From Histomonas meleagridis (lineage: Eukaryota; Parabasalia; Tritrichomonadida; Dientamoebidae), in NCBI GenBank assembly GCA_020186115.1, contig WSYJ01000186.1:62001-126000 (forward strand): a stretch of 64,000 bases of DNA, in the 5' to 3' direction. The notes beneath the pieces are model-generated. The model was not told the origin of the DNA. It did not search any database and saw only the letters and a program-made list of their open reading frames with translations. The position numbers and the translations under genes were made by a program. The first letter of the stretch is position 1; each line of letters starts with the position of its first letter. Shown here piece after piece: positions 1 through 9,436 of this stretch.

Positions 1-2
1 GC

Positions 3-377
3 ACATTTCAGAGAGTTTCTACACAACTTACAGCATATGTAAACCAAAAAGTTTTAAATAATCATAACCAATTGATGAGTGAAATAAACAATACTATTCA
101 CGAGATTGACTTACTAAAAGAACATATGACACATGAGTTTGCTGAAATACATGCCTTAATTAATGAATGCTTCCAAGAAAAAGAAAGAATACAACGTGAA
201 TCAGATTTAAATCCAAATTATCTTTATTACCATGAGCGCCAAAGGCACATAATTAACAGGAATCTTGTACAAAATACAATGAGAAGATATTCTGGTCCAT
301 TACTTCGAGATCGAAAAGATATCAAAAAAGAGGCAAAATCACTTTCATTTACACTCACGCCATCAAAACTCCAATAA
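3..377 (+). CDS. 3' end of a coiled-coil protein gene (5' part outside window)
   Basis: The frame is open from base 3, with no stop before TAA at 375-377, so this is the C-terminal part (about 124 residues) of a longer gene that enters from the left. The internal TTG at 72 and ATG at 75 are not needed as starts. The visible protein is polar, with heptad-like spacing in the first two thirds and a basic C terminus. It looks like a coiled coil ending in a charged tail. No family is recognised. The next gene converges from the right at 1002. Confidence 0.6.
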   Translation, partial: TFQRVSTQLTAYVNQKVLNNHNQLMSEINNTIHEIDLLKEHMTHEFAEIHALINECFQEKERIQRESDLNPNYLYYHERQRHIINRNLVQNTMRRYSGPLLRDRKDIKKEAKSLSFTLTPSKLQ

Positions 378-1001
378 TTGTTGGAGTATAATTGTAAATA
401 AAAAAGATATATATCATATGGTTTTTGTTTATGAATGATAATTTGATCAAAAAATTCTCATTATGCAAGGAAATAACATTACAAGAAATCGAGCTTTTGT
501 ACGCTTTGATCGAAATCGTAACTATGATTATATTGTCTTGATAAAAAATAAATCATAGTGTAAATGTATAACAAAAGAAGATGAATTTTTTGGTAATGGC
601 TGAAAGAGATGAATCAAAAATATAGTCAACCGCGTAACTATTTTTACTCTATCTTCATAACAAAGAGGTTTGTAAAATACCTTTTGATTGATTATGTCAA
701 ATAAATTTGTGTGAAAGTAAAATCGTCAGCTCAACTTTTTGAATGAGGCCCTTTCCCCCATTAATAATTCAATACGATACGGTTATTAACCGCTCGTTTT
801 CAATTAAAAGGCATCGTCTCCTGCTAACCTCGAAATCGCCAAAGTTGGATCTCCTGACTTGTGGAACCTGCAGTGCCAGCTCTGTTTCTGGGTCAAACAT
901 TACAACAATTATTTTCAAACATAACAAAATTATATGATTAAATTTAATTTGATTACACCAATGCAGTTAAATCAACAAAACCATTTTCAAGAAGTAGTTG
1001 C
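378..1001. other. Intergenic stretch with a GC-richer island (about 715-905)
   Basis: No convincing protein is seen. Bases 715-905 are clearly richer in G and C than the flanks. They include a perfect inverted repeat at 780-792 (CGGTTATTAACCG) and, read on the minus strand, an eight-pair stem with G-U pairs between 839-846 and 826-833. This could be an unrecognised structured RNA. No tRNA, SRP, RNase P or U-snRNA core could be confirmed. Confidence 0.3.
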
Positions 1002-1784
1002 TCAAAATCCAATTTCATACGATTTCGATAATGGATCGAAATTATATGTTCTGCTTCCCTTCTTGATTCTGTCAACTCTGGCCTGCAGGTGATTAAAGAG
1101 CTGCTCTCTTCTGTCGATTCTTAGTCTGGTAATATACAAGTCATCAAACCTGTTCAATTGATGTTCAATGCAATCAGGTGGAAATTCGCTATTTTTGGAC
1201 ATTGTTTCAAATGTATTTTTCATCACTTGGCTTAGGTCGGCGTTGATTTGGCACTGACCAACTTTGGTTGAATGTTTCAATATGCCTATTCGTTCTAGTA
1301 AAAATGATACAAGGTATAGCCTACGAAGGATAGGCTTTATTTTATCGTCATTGTCAGAGAATAATATAGCTATGTCTTTGATATGAAAAGATGGAATTCC
1401 AAAATATAGAAATACGCCTAAGAAGCTATTGATTAAGTTACCGACTGTTGGGGACTTTGGAAGTGCAAATATGAATGTGGCATCTTCTCGGATTGCTCTG
1501 ACCTCAATTTCGTGTGAGATACGAGGAAGCAATTCTTCGATTGATGATAAGCCTATCCATTGGTATGAATGGGTATTGTATTTGGAGCAGATTCCACATG
1601 CCACGAGTACGTTCATGAAGTCGTAAAGACGACGTTTTTCAATACCTGATTCCAAAGATAATTGATTGATCTGGATAATACTGTTGCTGGCTTCAGTTTC
1701 ATGGGTTTGAAGAAAGCTCTTGACGAAATCGGAGAAATTACTCTTTTTTTGTGGCTTTGCTTTGCGATTCTCTTCGCCTTTCAT
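1002..1784 (-). CDS. E2F-like transcription factor with two winged-helix domains
   Basis: A 260-residue protein starting at ATG. Residues 51-60 (RRLYDFMNVL) match the DNA-recognition helix of E2F/DP proteins (RRxYDxxNVL). A second copy, RRLYLVSFLLERIGIL at 154-169, lies in a second winged-helix segment. Two tandem DNA-binding domains without an obvious dimerisation or retinoblastoma-binding region is the layout of atypical E2F7/8 (plant DEL) proteins, which repress cell-cycle genes. The second copy has lost the YD-xx-N residues, so it may bind DNA poorly. The N terminus is lysine-rich (residues 2-14), possibly a nuclear localisation signal. The alternative is a lineage-specific winged-helix factor. 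Confidence 0.75.
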   Translation of the reverse strand: MKGEENRKAKPQKKSNFSDFVKSFLQTHETEASNSIIQINQLSLESGIEKRRLYDFMNVLVACGICSKYNTHSYQWIGLSSIEELLPRISHEIEVRAIREDATFIFALPKSPTVGNLINSFLGVFLYFGIPSFHIKDIAILFSDNDDKIKPILRRLYLVSFLLERIGILKHSTKVGQCQINADLSQVMKNTFETMSKNSEFPPDCIEHQLNRFDDLYITRLRIDRREQLFNHLQARVDRIKKGSRTYNFDPLSKSYEIGF

Positions 1785-3709
1785 TTTGATTCAATCAAAA
1801 ATTCAAATGAAAATATTTCCTGACATTTTCAATATTAAAACTTTTAAACGAAAAGGAATAACAAATGTCGTATTTTAATCATAAAATGAATGTTAAAGCT
1901 TCAAATATCTCCATGAGAATAAGATATTTGTCGTTGAATTTAGCATTTTGATTTCTATGTTTTAACCGGCATAAACCGTGATTTATTCATTGAAAAAAAT
2001 GGTCACTTGAAAAGCGATCAGCGTCTATCGTCTTTCTTTGAATTATCCTAAATTTACCATTGAAAATAATATTAGAAAATAAACTTCAAAGTTTTCTTGG
2101 CTTTTTTTAGGAATTTGCCGAATTTTAGAAATTATTATTTAATAATGATTTTAAAATGATGTAATATTTGTCAATTGTTTTGTTTCTTTGGAAATTTTTT
2201 TTTATAAAATTGCATTAAAATTATCAAAATAGTATCATATCTTAAATTTTATATATTAAAGTTAAGGAATTCTTTATGAAAAATTATGTTTAACATAATT
2301 TATATCCTTTTTGAAAAGTATGTATACATTTTGCAAAAATAGTTCTTTATTTCAATATAGCCATTAAAACAAAAATTAAAAATTTTAATAAATATGAAAA
2401 TAAAAATAATAAAACAATTTCTTTACTATATTTTTTTTTATAAAATTTGTTCTTGTTTTTCAAAAAATTATACTGTTTATTAAAGCAAATAATTTATATT
2501 ATCATAGCATTGTTGTGTGTCAAATAAATTATCCGATCTTTTCATGCAAGGAATAATGATTTGAAAATGATAATTGAATCAAATGAATTATTTAAATAAA
2601 CAAGTAATGATTGATATTAAGAATATTATGAAAACTTTACAGTGAACATCCATTCGTTGAGCAAAGGGGTTAATTTCATCACTACAGTTAATGGCCGATA
2701 GATTTACAACAGTGTACCCCATAAAAACACAAGCTAAACCAATTATTTTGTTGCTTATTTCATTGTTTTAACAAAAATTATTTACAATTTTTTATAATCA
2801 TGGAATCGTATAAATAATTAAACAAAATTTTATTTAAAATTTTCATAATTATTTAATAATAATATTTTTTCTCAAAATTATTTCATCATTTTCTTGATTA
2901 GATTTCTAAAAATTAATGTGCATTAATAAAATATTTTGTTACTAATAGCTCTTATTATAACTTATTAAAACATTTTCTTTGTATACAATATCATTTATTT
3001 ACATCTTTTATTATTGATTAATGAAAGTTATTAAATATACTGCAGTACATAATTTACATAAATAAATATTTGACTTCCATCATTTCACTCACTTATTCTC
3101 AATATAACAGTAAGATGTTATATCTAAGTATAAAGACATTTTTATGATTTCGTTATAATATTTAGAAATTGTTGAAATTTAAATATTTAAAATATTACCT
3201 ATTCTATTTTCAAAGCATAAAAAGAATATACAATATTATTAAAAAACTAAAACATTTTATACATTTGTGTTTGGATTTTGAAAAATGAATCTCACGTAAA
3301 AAATTTATAATAGTTGTAGGAATGCACATTTAAGTAAATGGGGAAAAGTAATGATGAAAAACCATTTTTTGCAAAAAGAAGGTTGCGGCAAGCAAAACAG
3401 GGGCAGACCGACAAAACTATTTTTCATTCAAAAAAATAACCAATAAAATGAAAATATCTTGATAAAAAATGAATTAATTTCATGAATTGAAATTTTGTTT
3501 TTTAACCACAATTTGTTGTTAACTTTAGAATGTTTTAAATATGTCATTGACCAAAATGTTCCATTTGAAATCAACCAATGATTTATCTCATAAATATTTT
3601 TTTTTATATTATTATATGAATGTTTCAAGCCTGAGTGACTTTCCTAAAGCAGAAAATCGAATTTTTATTGTAAAAACGCTTCAATAATAAACCAAAAGAA
3701 TTAAAAAAT
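1785..3709. other. AT-rich intergenic desert
   Basis: About 1.9 kb with no convincing reading frame on either strand. It is almost all A and T, with long T runs (for example 2199-2207 and 2432-2440). Slightly GC-richer patches lie at about 2640-2760 and 3340-3420. The second contains AATGATGA (C-box-like), but no matching D box was found, so no snoRNA is claimed. Confidence 0.5.
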
Positions 3710-4306
3710 TTAATTTTCATCTACAGTTATTGCGCCTGCAATGGACCACTCGTTACCTTCATCAATCTTTGAAGCATAAACTAAATGTTCGCCTGCTTGT
3801 TCTGCTGGATATTCGGAAGAACTATCAACAGCTAAATAATGGTCTGTAACAACGTGCTGAAGGCGAAAGGCGGAACCAGCAGTCCACATGTCGTTGCATT
3901 CAAGATACCATAGGTTTCCTTCATCGTCTTCATCAAAGCAAGAAACCTCAAATCCTTTGTTGTCTGGCGTCTTTACACGATGTGAGTGAAGCCATTTTTT
4001 GGTTGTAGCATGGTTCAAGCGAATTGTTGATCCACATTCAATAGGCTTTCCTTGGAGAATTTCTGTTTCGTTTGACATAGGAAAAACAGTCCAATATGTT
4101 TCTGCTAGGACTGGCTTACGAATTGCACGAGTCATCTGTTGGAATGATCCAGAAGGATAATTCAATTCAATTGATGATAAGAGTAAATCTGTTTCTGTGT
4201 GTTGAAGTTTTATCATTGAGTAATAAGAAATCAAAATGTCAGACTTCTCGCCTCCATATTCTTCGATTGCATTGGAGAAAAGAAATAAGGTAAAGAAGAC
4301 ATCCAT
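3710..4306 (-). CDS. SDF2-like MIR-domain secretory-pathway protein
   Basis: 198 residues from ATG at 4306. The first 14 residues are hydrophobic and could be a short signal peptide. Residues 27-195 fit tandem MIR motifs: SYYSMIKLQHTETD at the start, then GSTIRLNHATTKKWLHSH and FRLQHVVTDHYLAV. The order and size match stromal-cell-derived factor 2, a beta-trefoil protein that works with ER chaperones and protein O-mannosylation quality control. No C-terminal HDEL-type signal is present (it ends TVDEN). The gene is divergent from the DUF3228-like gene, with only 102 bases between the two ATGs. Confidence 0.8.
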   Translation of the reverse strand: MDVFFTLFLFSNAIEEYGGEKSDILISYYSMIKLQHTETDLLLSSIELNYPSGSFQQMTRAIRKPVLAETYWTVFPMSNETEILQGKPIECGSTIRLNHATTKKWLHSHRVKTPDNKGFEVSCFDEDDEGNLWYLECNDMWTAGSAFRLQHVVTDHYLAVDSSSEYPAEQAGEHLVYASKIDEGNEWSIAGAITVDEN

Positions 4307-4400
4307 TTTGTCACTTTTCTATTTTTGGCCAGATGACGCCACTTTTTATTTACTGAATAAAGTATTAAAAAAATTTCAGAGATACTGTTAAAATATTGAC

Positions 4401-4406
4401 TCATAC
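4401..4406 (+). promoter_or_regulatory. Initiator motif TCATAC before the DUF3228-like gene
   Basis: TCATAC fits the trichomonad initiator TCA(+1)(C/T)(A/T) and ends two bases before ATG at 4409, as is usual for the very short trichomonad 5' UTRs. The 102-base gap must also hold the promoter of the minus-strand SDF2-like gene, for which no clear initiator is visible. Confidence 0.6.
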
Positions 4407-4408
4407 AT

Positions 4409-5011
4409 ATGATTGCTCTAGATAGATTCGCACTAAGGCATTTTGATGACCCTTTATATACCGGTGCAAAGATTACAAATGTATCAAAAGAAGAGTTCAT
4501 GAATCGTGTCAATTCTTATATTGCTGAAAAAGGAGGATTTGATAAGTGCAGTGTTGGTGGTTATGCACCTTTCTGTCGTCACGTTTTCATACCAAACTTC
4601 ACCGATGCTCGTGTAGATGTTGTTGAAATCACAGAAGAAATTCTACCTTTAATTAAATCTGGTTATCGTTCACGAAGACCAACAGAACTTGCTGTTCTTT
4701 GTCGTTGGATTGACGCTAATGATGTACCTGGAGGTGTTCCAACAGCTAAATATCTTGACTTAATTTTTTATTCTCATGAACAACTTATCAAAGAAGCAGA
4801 TGCAATGAATGAAGAAGTTACACCAGGAACCTGGGATTGGGGACTCATCTCAATCAAGGCGCAACTCATTGAAACCGAAACACCAATGCAACCAATCACA
4901 GCAATGAGAAATGCACTTGGCGTTGAATATGGAGGATCATCCAATCCAATAAACCAAGAAGAATATCAGCGCTCAGTTGATTTTTGGGAACGCTATATTT
5001 CTATTCAATAA
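4409..5011 (+). CDS. DUF3228-like conserved protein
   Basis: 200 residues from ATG. The pattern of a cysteine/phenylalanine-rich opening, then HVFIPNFTDARV, RSRRPTELAVLCRWID and TAKYLDLIFYSHEQLIKEA resembles the DUF3228 family, conserved in bacteria and protists and without a known reaction. No signal peptide or membrane segment is present, so it is probably cytosolic. The TAA stop is part of TAAA, which can serve as the trichomonad polyadenylation signal. The family assignment is from memory of conserved blocks and needs a profile search. Confidence 0.6.
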   Translation: MIALDRFALRHFDDPLYTGAKITNVSKEEFMNRVNSYIAEKGGFDKCSVGGYAPFCRHVFIPNFTDARVDVVEITEEILPLIKSGYRSRRPTELAVLCRWIDANDVPGGVPTAKYLDLIFYSHEQLIKEADAMNEEVTPGTWDWGLISIKAQLIETETPMQPITAMRNALGVEYGGSSNPINQEEYQRSVDFWERYISIQ

Positions 5012-5306
5012 ATAATTCTCCTCAAAGAGTCCTTTATTAAAATAAGTTGAACCTAAATTGGATTCTAATTCACTATTACAAAAAACTTACTAACTTTCCT
5101 GTGACATGAAGTAAAGACCAGAAACTTATGCACTGGAGTCTCTCCAATTCGCCGTACACAATTATTGCAAACTATGCAAGTGATGTTCATCTTGAGATGG
5201 AGAACGATCAAAATTCACTTAAATTGATATATAAACGTTATTAAACCAGGAAATTGTCTTTGCAAATGGTGTGAGCAAGTTTCGTTTATTTAGGGAAAAC
5301 ATGAGT

Positions 5307-6098
5307 TTATTGACTCATTCCTGCAATTCCACATAGTTCGGCTTCCCAATTAATCTTGGTTCCACTATATGGGAGTTTCCTTCTGAGCTTGTTCATTCCT
5401 TCGCTGTACATTTTCTCGAGAGCATCATAGTAAGCCTTGAGCCATTCTGCTTCAAATTTTTCAATTGTTGCAATAAGTTCCTTGATATCGTTGTGATGGA
5501 TATCGTGGCTTAGTGTCGCGCCAGTATTACACATGACATTACCACTTTCGAAGAAGTGTTGAACAATGTTAATTTCGCCTTTAAGTTTACCACTTTTGTC
5601 TAATGTGTATCTTGAAACTATTCCCCCAGTTCTGTAATTATTGAGAGAAATGGATGAGCTCCTAATAACAATGGTGAAATTTCCCTTTGATTGCTCATAA
5701 ACACCAATTCCAACTTGTGACTTATATGCTGTTTTAGCATACTTCTGCAATTGTTTTTGCATCTCATTTCGCTGGGAAGAACTTGATTCTTTGGGCTTGT
5801 CACTAATAGGTGTAGCTTTAAGATCATCATAATTAAACTTAAATAGAGTATAATCATTTGGATTAAGATAAACGCCATCAGAAACCTTGGCTTCATCGCA
5901 AAGAATAGCAATGTTACCGTTAATATTGACACCATAGCAGAATTTATGTAACCATTTTTCATGAGTTGAAGCTCGAGCAGCTTTAAGTGAATTTTTGTTG
6001 GTAAGGATTGAAAGATCATAAGAACATTGTTCATACTCACCTGGCGGTGCATCTAGTAGGAATTGTTCTACAACATGTGTGATTTTTTTTTCAGTCAT
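5307..6098 (-). CDS. F-actin capping protein, alpha subunit
   Basis: 263 residues. The ATG at 6098 is chosen because the longer frame begins only at a TTG and because an initiator (TCACTT) lies 11 bases upstream of the ATG. Early FLLDAPPGEYEQ matches the CapZ-alpha N-terminal helix motif. The middle has a beta sheet block ending GEINIVQHFFESGNVMC, and the C terminus YSEGMNKLRRKLPYSGTKINW matches the family's closing amphipathic region. It forms a heterodimer with the beta subunit and caps actin barbed ends. The length is typical (about 270-290). A CARMIL-like protein, the known regulator class for CapZ, is encoded at 54545-56644. Confidence 0.9.
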   Translation of the reverse strand: MTEKKITHVVEQFLLDAPPGEYEQCSYDLSILTNKNSLKAARASTHEKWLHKFCYGVNINGNIAILCDEAKVSDGVYLNPNDYTLFKFNYDDLKATPISDKPKESSSSQRNEMQKQLQKYAKTAYKSQVGIGVYEQSKGNFTIVIRSSSISLNNYRTGGIVSRYTLDKSGKLKGEINIVQHFFESGNVMCNTGATLSHDIHHNDIKELIATIEKFEAEWLKAYYDALEKMYSEGMNKLRRKLPYSGTKINWEAELCGIAGMSQ

Positions 6099-6109
6099 TT
6101 TTTGCTTAA

Positions 6110-6115
6110 AAGTGA
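6110..6115 (-). promoter_or_regulatory. Initiator TCACTT before capping protein alpha
   Basis: On the minus strand TCACTT fits TCA(+1)(C/T)(A/T) and lies 11 bases before the ATG at 6098. It supports that ATG over the upstream TTG. Confidence 0.55.
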
Positions 6116-6481
6116 CATAAATAACCAAAAATAAGAAATTTGAAGTGAAATTTATTTGCCATCACATAAAACCTTTTCATTTTAAAGAATGAGTTTTAAA
6201 AAATTGCACTTTATCATTGAAAAACTTATGTTGAGAAATTATTTACCTTTACATAAAATTTAAAAGCAGAATTTTTTTAAAAGATCAAAATTGCAAATTT
6301 GGAAAAGTTGATAGGAGGAAACTCTCATTTTTTGTCATCAAAATGCATATAAAAGTTATCAATAGTGAAATATATAAAACAAATAAATTGACTTTTAAAT
6401 ACAAATATTTTTAATTTGATGTAAAGATTTATAGTGAATAAAAACTTTGATGAAAAAAATTTGTTTTAATTGGAAGTGCTT

Positions 6482-7153
6482 TTACTTATGCTTTGCAAAG
6501 TATTCCTTGCTTTCCTTTGGATTTGGCTTGATTGTGTCTTGGCCTTCTTGCCATTGAGCTGGGCAAACTTCACCATGAGCAGCAGCAAATTGGTATCCCT
6601 TAACAAGACGAAGAACTTCTTCGATGTTACGACCAACATCAGGGAAGTTCATTGAGATGTGGCGGACAATACCTTCTGGGTCAATGATAACAGTTCCACG
6701 AAGATCATGGCCGGCATCGCACATGTAGAATCCGTACTTCTTGGAAATCTTAGCACCAAGATCACCAATTAATTTGATGTTGATTTCGCCAAGACCACCT
6801 TCGCTACGTGGTTGAGCGATCCAAGCAAGATGGCAGTAAACAGAATCAACGGACATACCAACAACTTCGCAGTTGATTGCCTTGAACTTTTCGGCGGCTT
6901 CGCTGAAAGCGATGATTTCTGTTGGGCAAACGAATGTGAAATCTAATGGATATGAGAAAAGAACAAGCCATTTGCCCTTGTATTGTTCAAGAGTGATTTC
7001 TTCAAAGTCAAGATCAGTGTTAACAGCAGTTCCCTTGAAGCATGGTGCCTTTTGACCGACTCTTGCTGGTCCGCGGCAGTTGCATTCTGGTGTGCACTTG
7101 CAGTCTGGTCCGCATGCGCAATCTGGTCCACAGCAGCACTTGTTGCAGCTCAT
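6482..7153 (-). CDS. Typical 2-Cys peroxiredoxin with cysteine-rich metal-binding-like N terminus
   Basis: 223 residues from ATG at 7153; the longer frame starts only at GTG. Residues 31-223 are a typical 2-Cys peroxiredoxin (thioredoxin peroxidase). The peroxidatic Cys76 is in FTFVCPTE, the resolving Cys197 in GEVCPAQW, a GGLG loop is at 119-122 and a YF motif at 218-219. GGLG plus YF marks enzymes prone to over-oxidation. Residues 1-27 are an extra head with ten cysteines in CGPDCxC repeats, like a small metallothionein. Two initiator matches (TCACAT, TCATAT) lie 7-18 bases upstream. The enzyme reduces hydrogen peroxide with thioredoxin, which matters in an oxygen-sensitive cell. Confidence 0.95.
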   Translation of the reverse strand: MSCNKCCCGPDCACGPDCKCTPECNCRGPARVGQKAPCFKGTAVNTDLDFEEITLEQYKGKWLVLFSYPLDFTFVCPTEIIAFSEAAEKFKAINCEVVGMSVDSVYCHLAWIAQPRSEGGLGEINIKLIGDLGAKISKKYGFYMCDAGHDLRGTVIIDPEGIVRHISMNFPDVGRNIEEVLRLVKGYQFAAAHGEVCPAQWQEGQDTIKPNPKESKEYFAKHK

Positions 7154-8071
7154 TTTGAAAATGTGATATGAACACTTATAATGTTCACAAAATTTCCTTG
7201 GCAAACGGTTTTCATCGATAATAACCACCGGCGTTTTAAATTATTTTTGTATTCAATTTTATTTGCCATCCCGAACTTTTGAATGCACCAGCGTGATAAC
7301 GTTGAATAAGCTTCTGCAAAATTGAGTTAGCATTCATTTCTAATCATCCTACAAGCAAATAAAAAATGAATGAGTTTTCGAAGAACAGTGGTATCTCCCA
7401 TGATTTTATGGGAAATTTTTCACATCTAAAGATATAGATTTGAATAACTTGTATTACTCAGAAATTGTTAACTAAAAAATTAATGATATTTTTTTTCGAA
7501 TGGGTAAATAAAAATAAATCTATAACATGGTTAAACAACATATAGAAACTCTCTTAAATGCCATATGAGCAACAATAACTGATGAAAAAAGTTTTAATAA
7601 TAAAAAGATTTTTGAAAGGGAGTATCGTCATCCGATAATTTTCAATGAATATTCATTGAACACGTCACAAATAATTCAATCAACTGAATCAAACAAATTT
7701 TTCAATGTTGTGTATTGAAATTTTTGATTAAATCAAACAATTTTTTCAACGCGTTTTTTTTCGTTGTAAGTTCATAAGTGGTTGGATGATAAGTTTTCAA
7801 GTTTGTTATCGGCAACAGCAGGAACAGCATTCATAATCAATATTTTTGCTAAAAAAATTAACTTTGGCTGATTCTTTTTATGAACCTTTTGTTTTATAAA
7901 ATTTTGAAAGATGTTATTTAACATATGTTAAATTACTTTTTCCAACCTTAATCAACACATGTTAATATATGTTGTTGACAAGTGTTTGATGTCTAATATG
8001 TAAATTCAATAATAAAACATCATTTCTTCTAAAAACATTTATTGTTATGTAATACCGATTGCAATCCCAAG
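7154..8071. other. Intergenic, no gene seen
   Basis: Beyond the peroxiredoxin promoter nothing coding is visible. The stretch holds short AT palindromes such as TGAATATTCA near 7644 and TTAACATATGTTAA near 7919. Confidence 0.4.
7161..7171 (-). promoter_or_regulatory. Overlapping initiators before the peroxiredoxin
   Basis: Minus strand TCACAT (7161-7166) and TCATAT (7166-7171) both fit TCA(+1)(C/T)(A/T). They stand 7 to 18 bases upstream of the ATG at 7153, which supports that start. Confidence 0.5.
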
Positions 8072-8794
8072 TTATGTATCGTTAATGTGAGGTATTATAT
8101 ATTTATTAATTACGGGCGCAGGCTTTATTGAAATAATGCATTGTTTTGTATATGAATGAACAATATTGGTATCAAATTCCAAATGAGATGGAAGGTAATC
8201 AAAGTTAACTATTGTATCATTTACTTTGTTGTTTGTCGCTTTTATCTTTATGTAATATGTCGCTGGATATACATTCGTGATATCAAAAGATTCATTAATT
8301 GTAGGACCTAGATTTTTGATTCTATTGATGGAATTGATATAGCTATTTTCGTTTGCTGTGATTTCTACTTCAGCTTCTTTTTTCTTTTGTTCAAATTTAG
8401 GTTTTCTTTTCGAAGATGCAAGTCTTGTGAAAAGACAATAAGATGAAATTGTTCTAAAGGGAATTCCACTTGATATTGCAAGGTTAACTAAATAATGTCC
8501 GGAGACTGTAAATGGAGTGTTTTCATTTGAAAGATAAATACAAATTAATCGTTTTGCAAAAAACAAAGAAACCGATTCTAGAATAGGAAATTCAAATTTG
8601 TTATCTGGTGTTTGTTTAAATTCTATAAATTTAATACTTCCTTTGGGTTTTAAAACAAATATCATTGAACCAATTTTTTTTCCTACCATAGCACTTGGTG
8701 CCATCCATTCGGCATTGTTTTTGAGGTATGCAATAAATTCTTTAACTGATTCCCTTTGGATTCCATCTCTTTTCCTTTGGTACTTTGGTATCAT
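8072..8794 (-). CDS. Hypothetical protein
   Basis: 240 residues from ATG at 8794. The family is not recognised. The composition is that of a folded protein: alternating hydrophobic stretches in the first 125 residues, a lysine-rich linker near 128-143 and a beta-like C-terminal half ending in a proline-containing tail. No signal peptide or clear transmembrane helix. The next gene (8912) runs in the same direction upstream, with its stop 117 bases from this ATG. Confidence 0.55.
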   Translation of the reverse strand: MIPKYQRKRDGIQRESVKEFIAYLKNNAEWMAPSAMVGKKIGSMIFVLKPKGSIKFIEFKQTPDNKFEFPILESVSLFFAKRLICIYLSNENTPFTVSGHYLVNLAISSGIPFRTISSYCLFTRLASSKRKPKFEQKKKEAEVEITANENSYINSINRIKNLGPTINESFDITNVYPATYYIKIKATNNKVNDTIVNFDYLPSHLEFDTNIVHSYTKQCIISIKPAPVINKYIIPHINDT

Positions 8795-8911
8795 TTAAGA
8801 GTAACGATCAAAAGTGATTGAAATTTAAGCTCCAAATAAACATGGAATTGCAATCTCATCTCTATACTAAAAAACAAGAATGAAAAACAAAATTTACTGG
8901 AAAGTTACAAT

Positions 8912-9436
8912 TTATTTATCTATATGCGTTTTATTATAGTTATCGTAAGATTTTTTGATATTCTCTATAAATTTTTTGATGTCAGTCTCGTCCTTTTCAA
9001 AAAATGCTGCCAGTTCGAATTTTGGTGAAAGGTTGCTCTTTAAAAAAGCAAAATTACTTTCATCCATTTGATTCTTTATATATCCGACAACAAAAGGAGG
9101 ATCATGCTCAACAAGTTGTGACTGTAGCCAATTTAATGTTTTTATGCTTAATAATGTTGCTGCATGTGAAGAAACATCAACAAAAAAATATGAGGCAATT
9201 ACTCGTGGCTGAGAATACTGATTAACCCATTCCACCCTTTTTTCTCTTTGTTGCGGTGCAATAACAAAAGAGAAGTTTTCATTAAAGTAACCCATATTTC
9301 CTAAATATCTTTCCATTGCTTTTACAAAGATTGATTGTCCACATTCTGGCATTCCAAACACTAGGCACGTTAAGCATTTATTTTCTGTATTATTGTTTTT
9401 CTTTTTGACCGTCTCTTTGGATGGTCCGCAACCCAT
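8912..9436 (-). CDS. Degenerate small GTPase / G-alpha-like protein with lipidation-type N terminus
   Basis: 174 residues from ATG at 9436; the longer frame starts at TTG. The N terminus MGCGPSK has Gly2 and Cys3, a classic myristoylation plus palmitoylation signal seen on G-alpha subunits. CLVFGMPECGQS (residues 24-35) lines up with the P-loop GxxxxGKS, but the essential lysine is glutamine. Later blocks (SYFFVDVSSHAA; FVVGYIKNQMDES) fall where the G3 and G4 regions would be, without canonical DxxG or NKxD. It is probably a membrane-anchored pseudo-GTPase. Nucleotide binding is doubtful. Assignment to the G-alpha branch is an inference. Confidence 0.6.
   Translation of the reverse strand: MGCGPSKETVKKKNNNTENKCLTCLVFGMPECGQSIFVKAMERYLGNMGYFNENFSFVIAPQQREKRVEWVNQYSQPRVIASYFFVDVSSHAATLLSIKTLNWLQSQLVEHDPPFVVGYIKNQMDESNFAFLKSNLSPKFELAAFFEKDETDIKKFIENIKKSYDNYNKTHIDK

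Noticed and set aside
715-905. U5 snRNA, SRP RNA or RNase P RNA on the minus strand
   Set aside because: Only short motif resemblances (GCCTTTTA loop, CAGG/AGCAG). No Sm site, no GNRA-capped helix 8 and no P4 core could be found, so no family is named.
743-937. 64-residue plus-strand ORF
   Set aside because: It lies on the GC-rich island and has no initiator. Its composition (Ser/Thr/Ile-rich without pattern) does not look like a protein.
3428-3628. 66-residue minus-strand ORF
   Set aside because: It starts at TTG in an AT-rich desert, is short and unlike any family.
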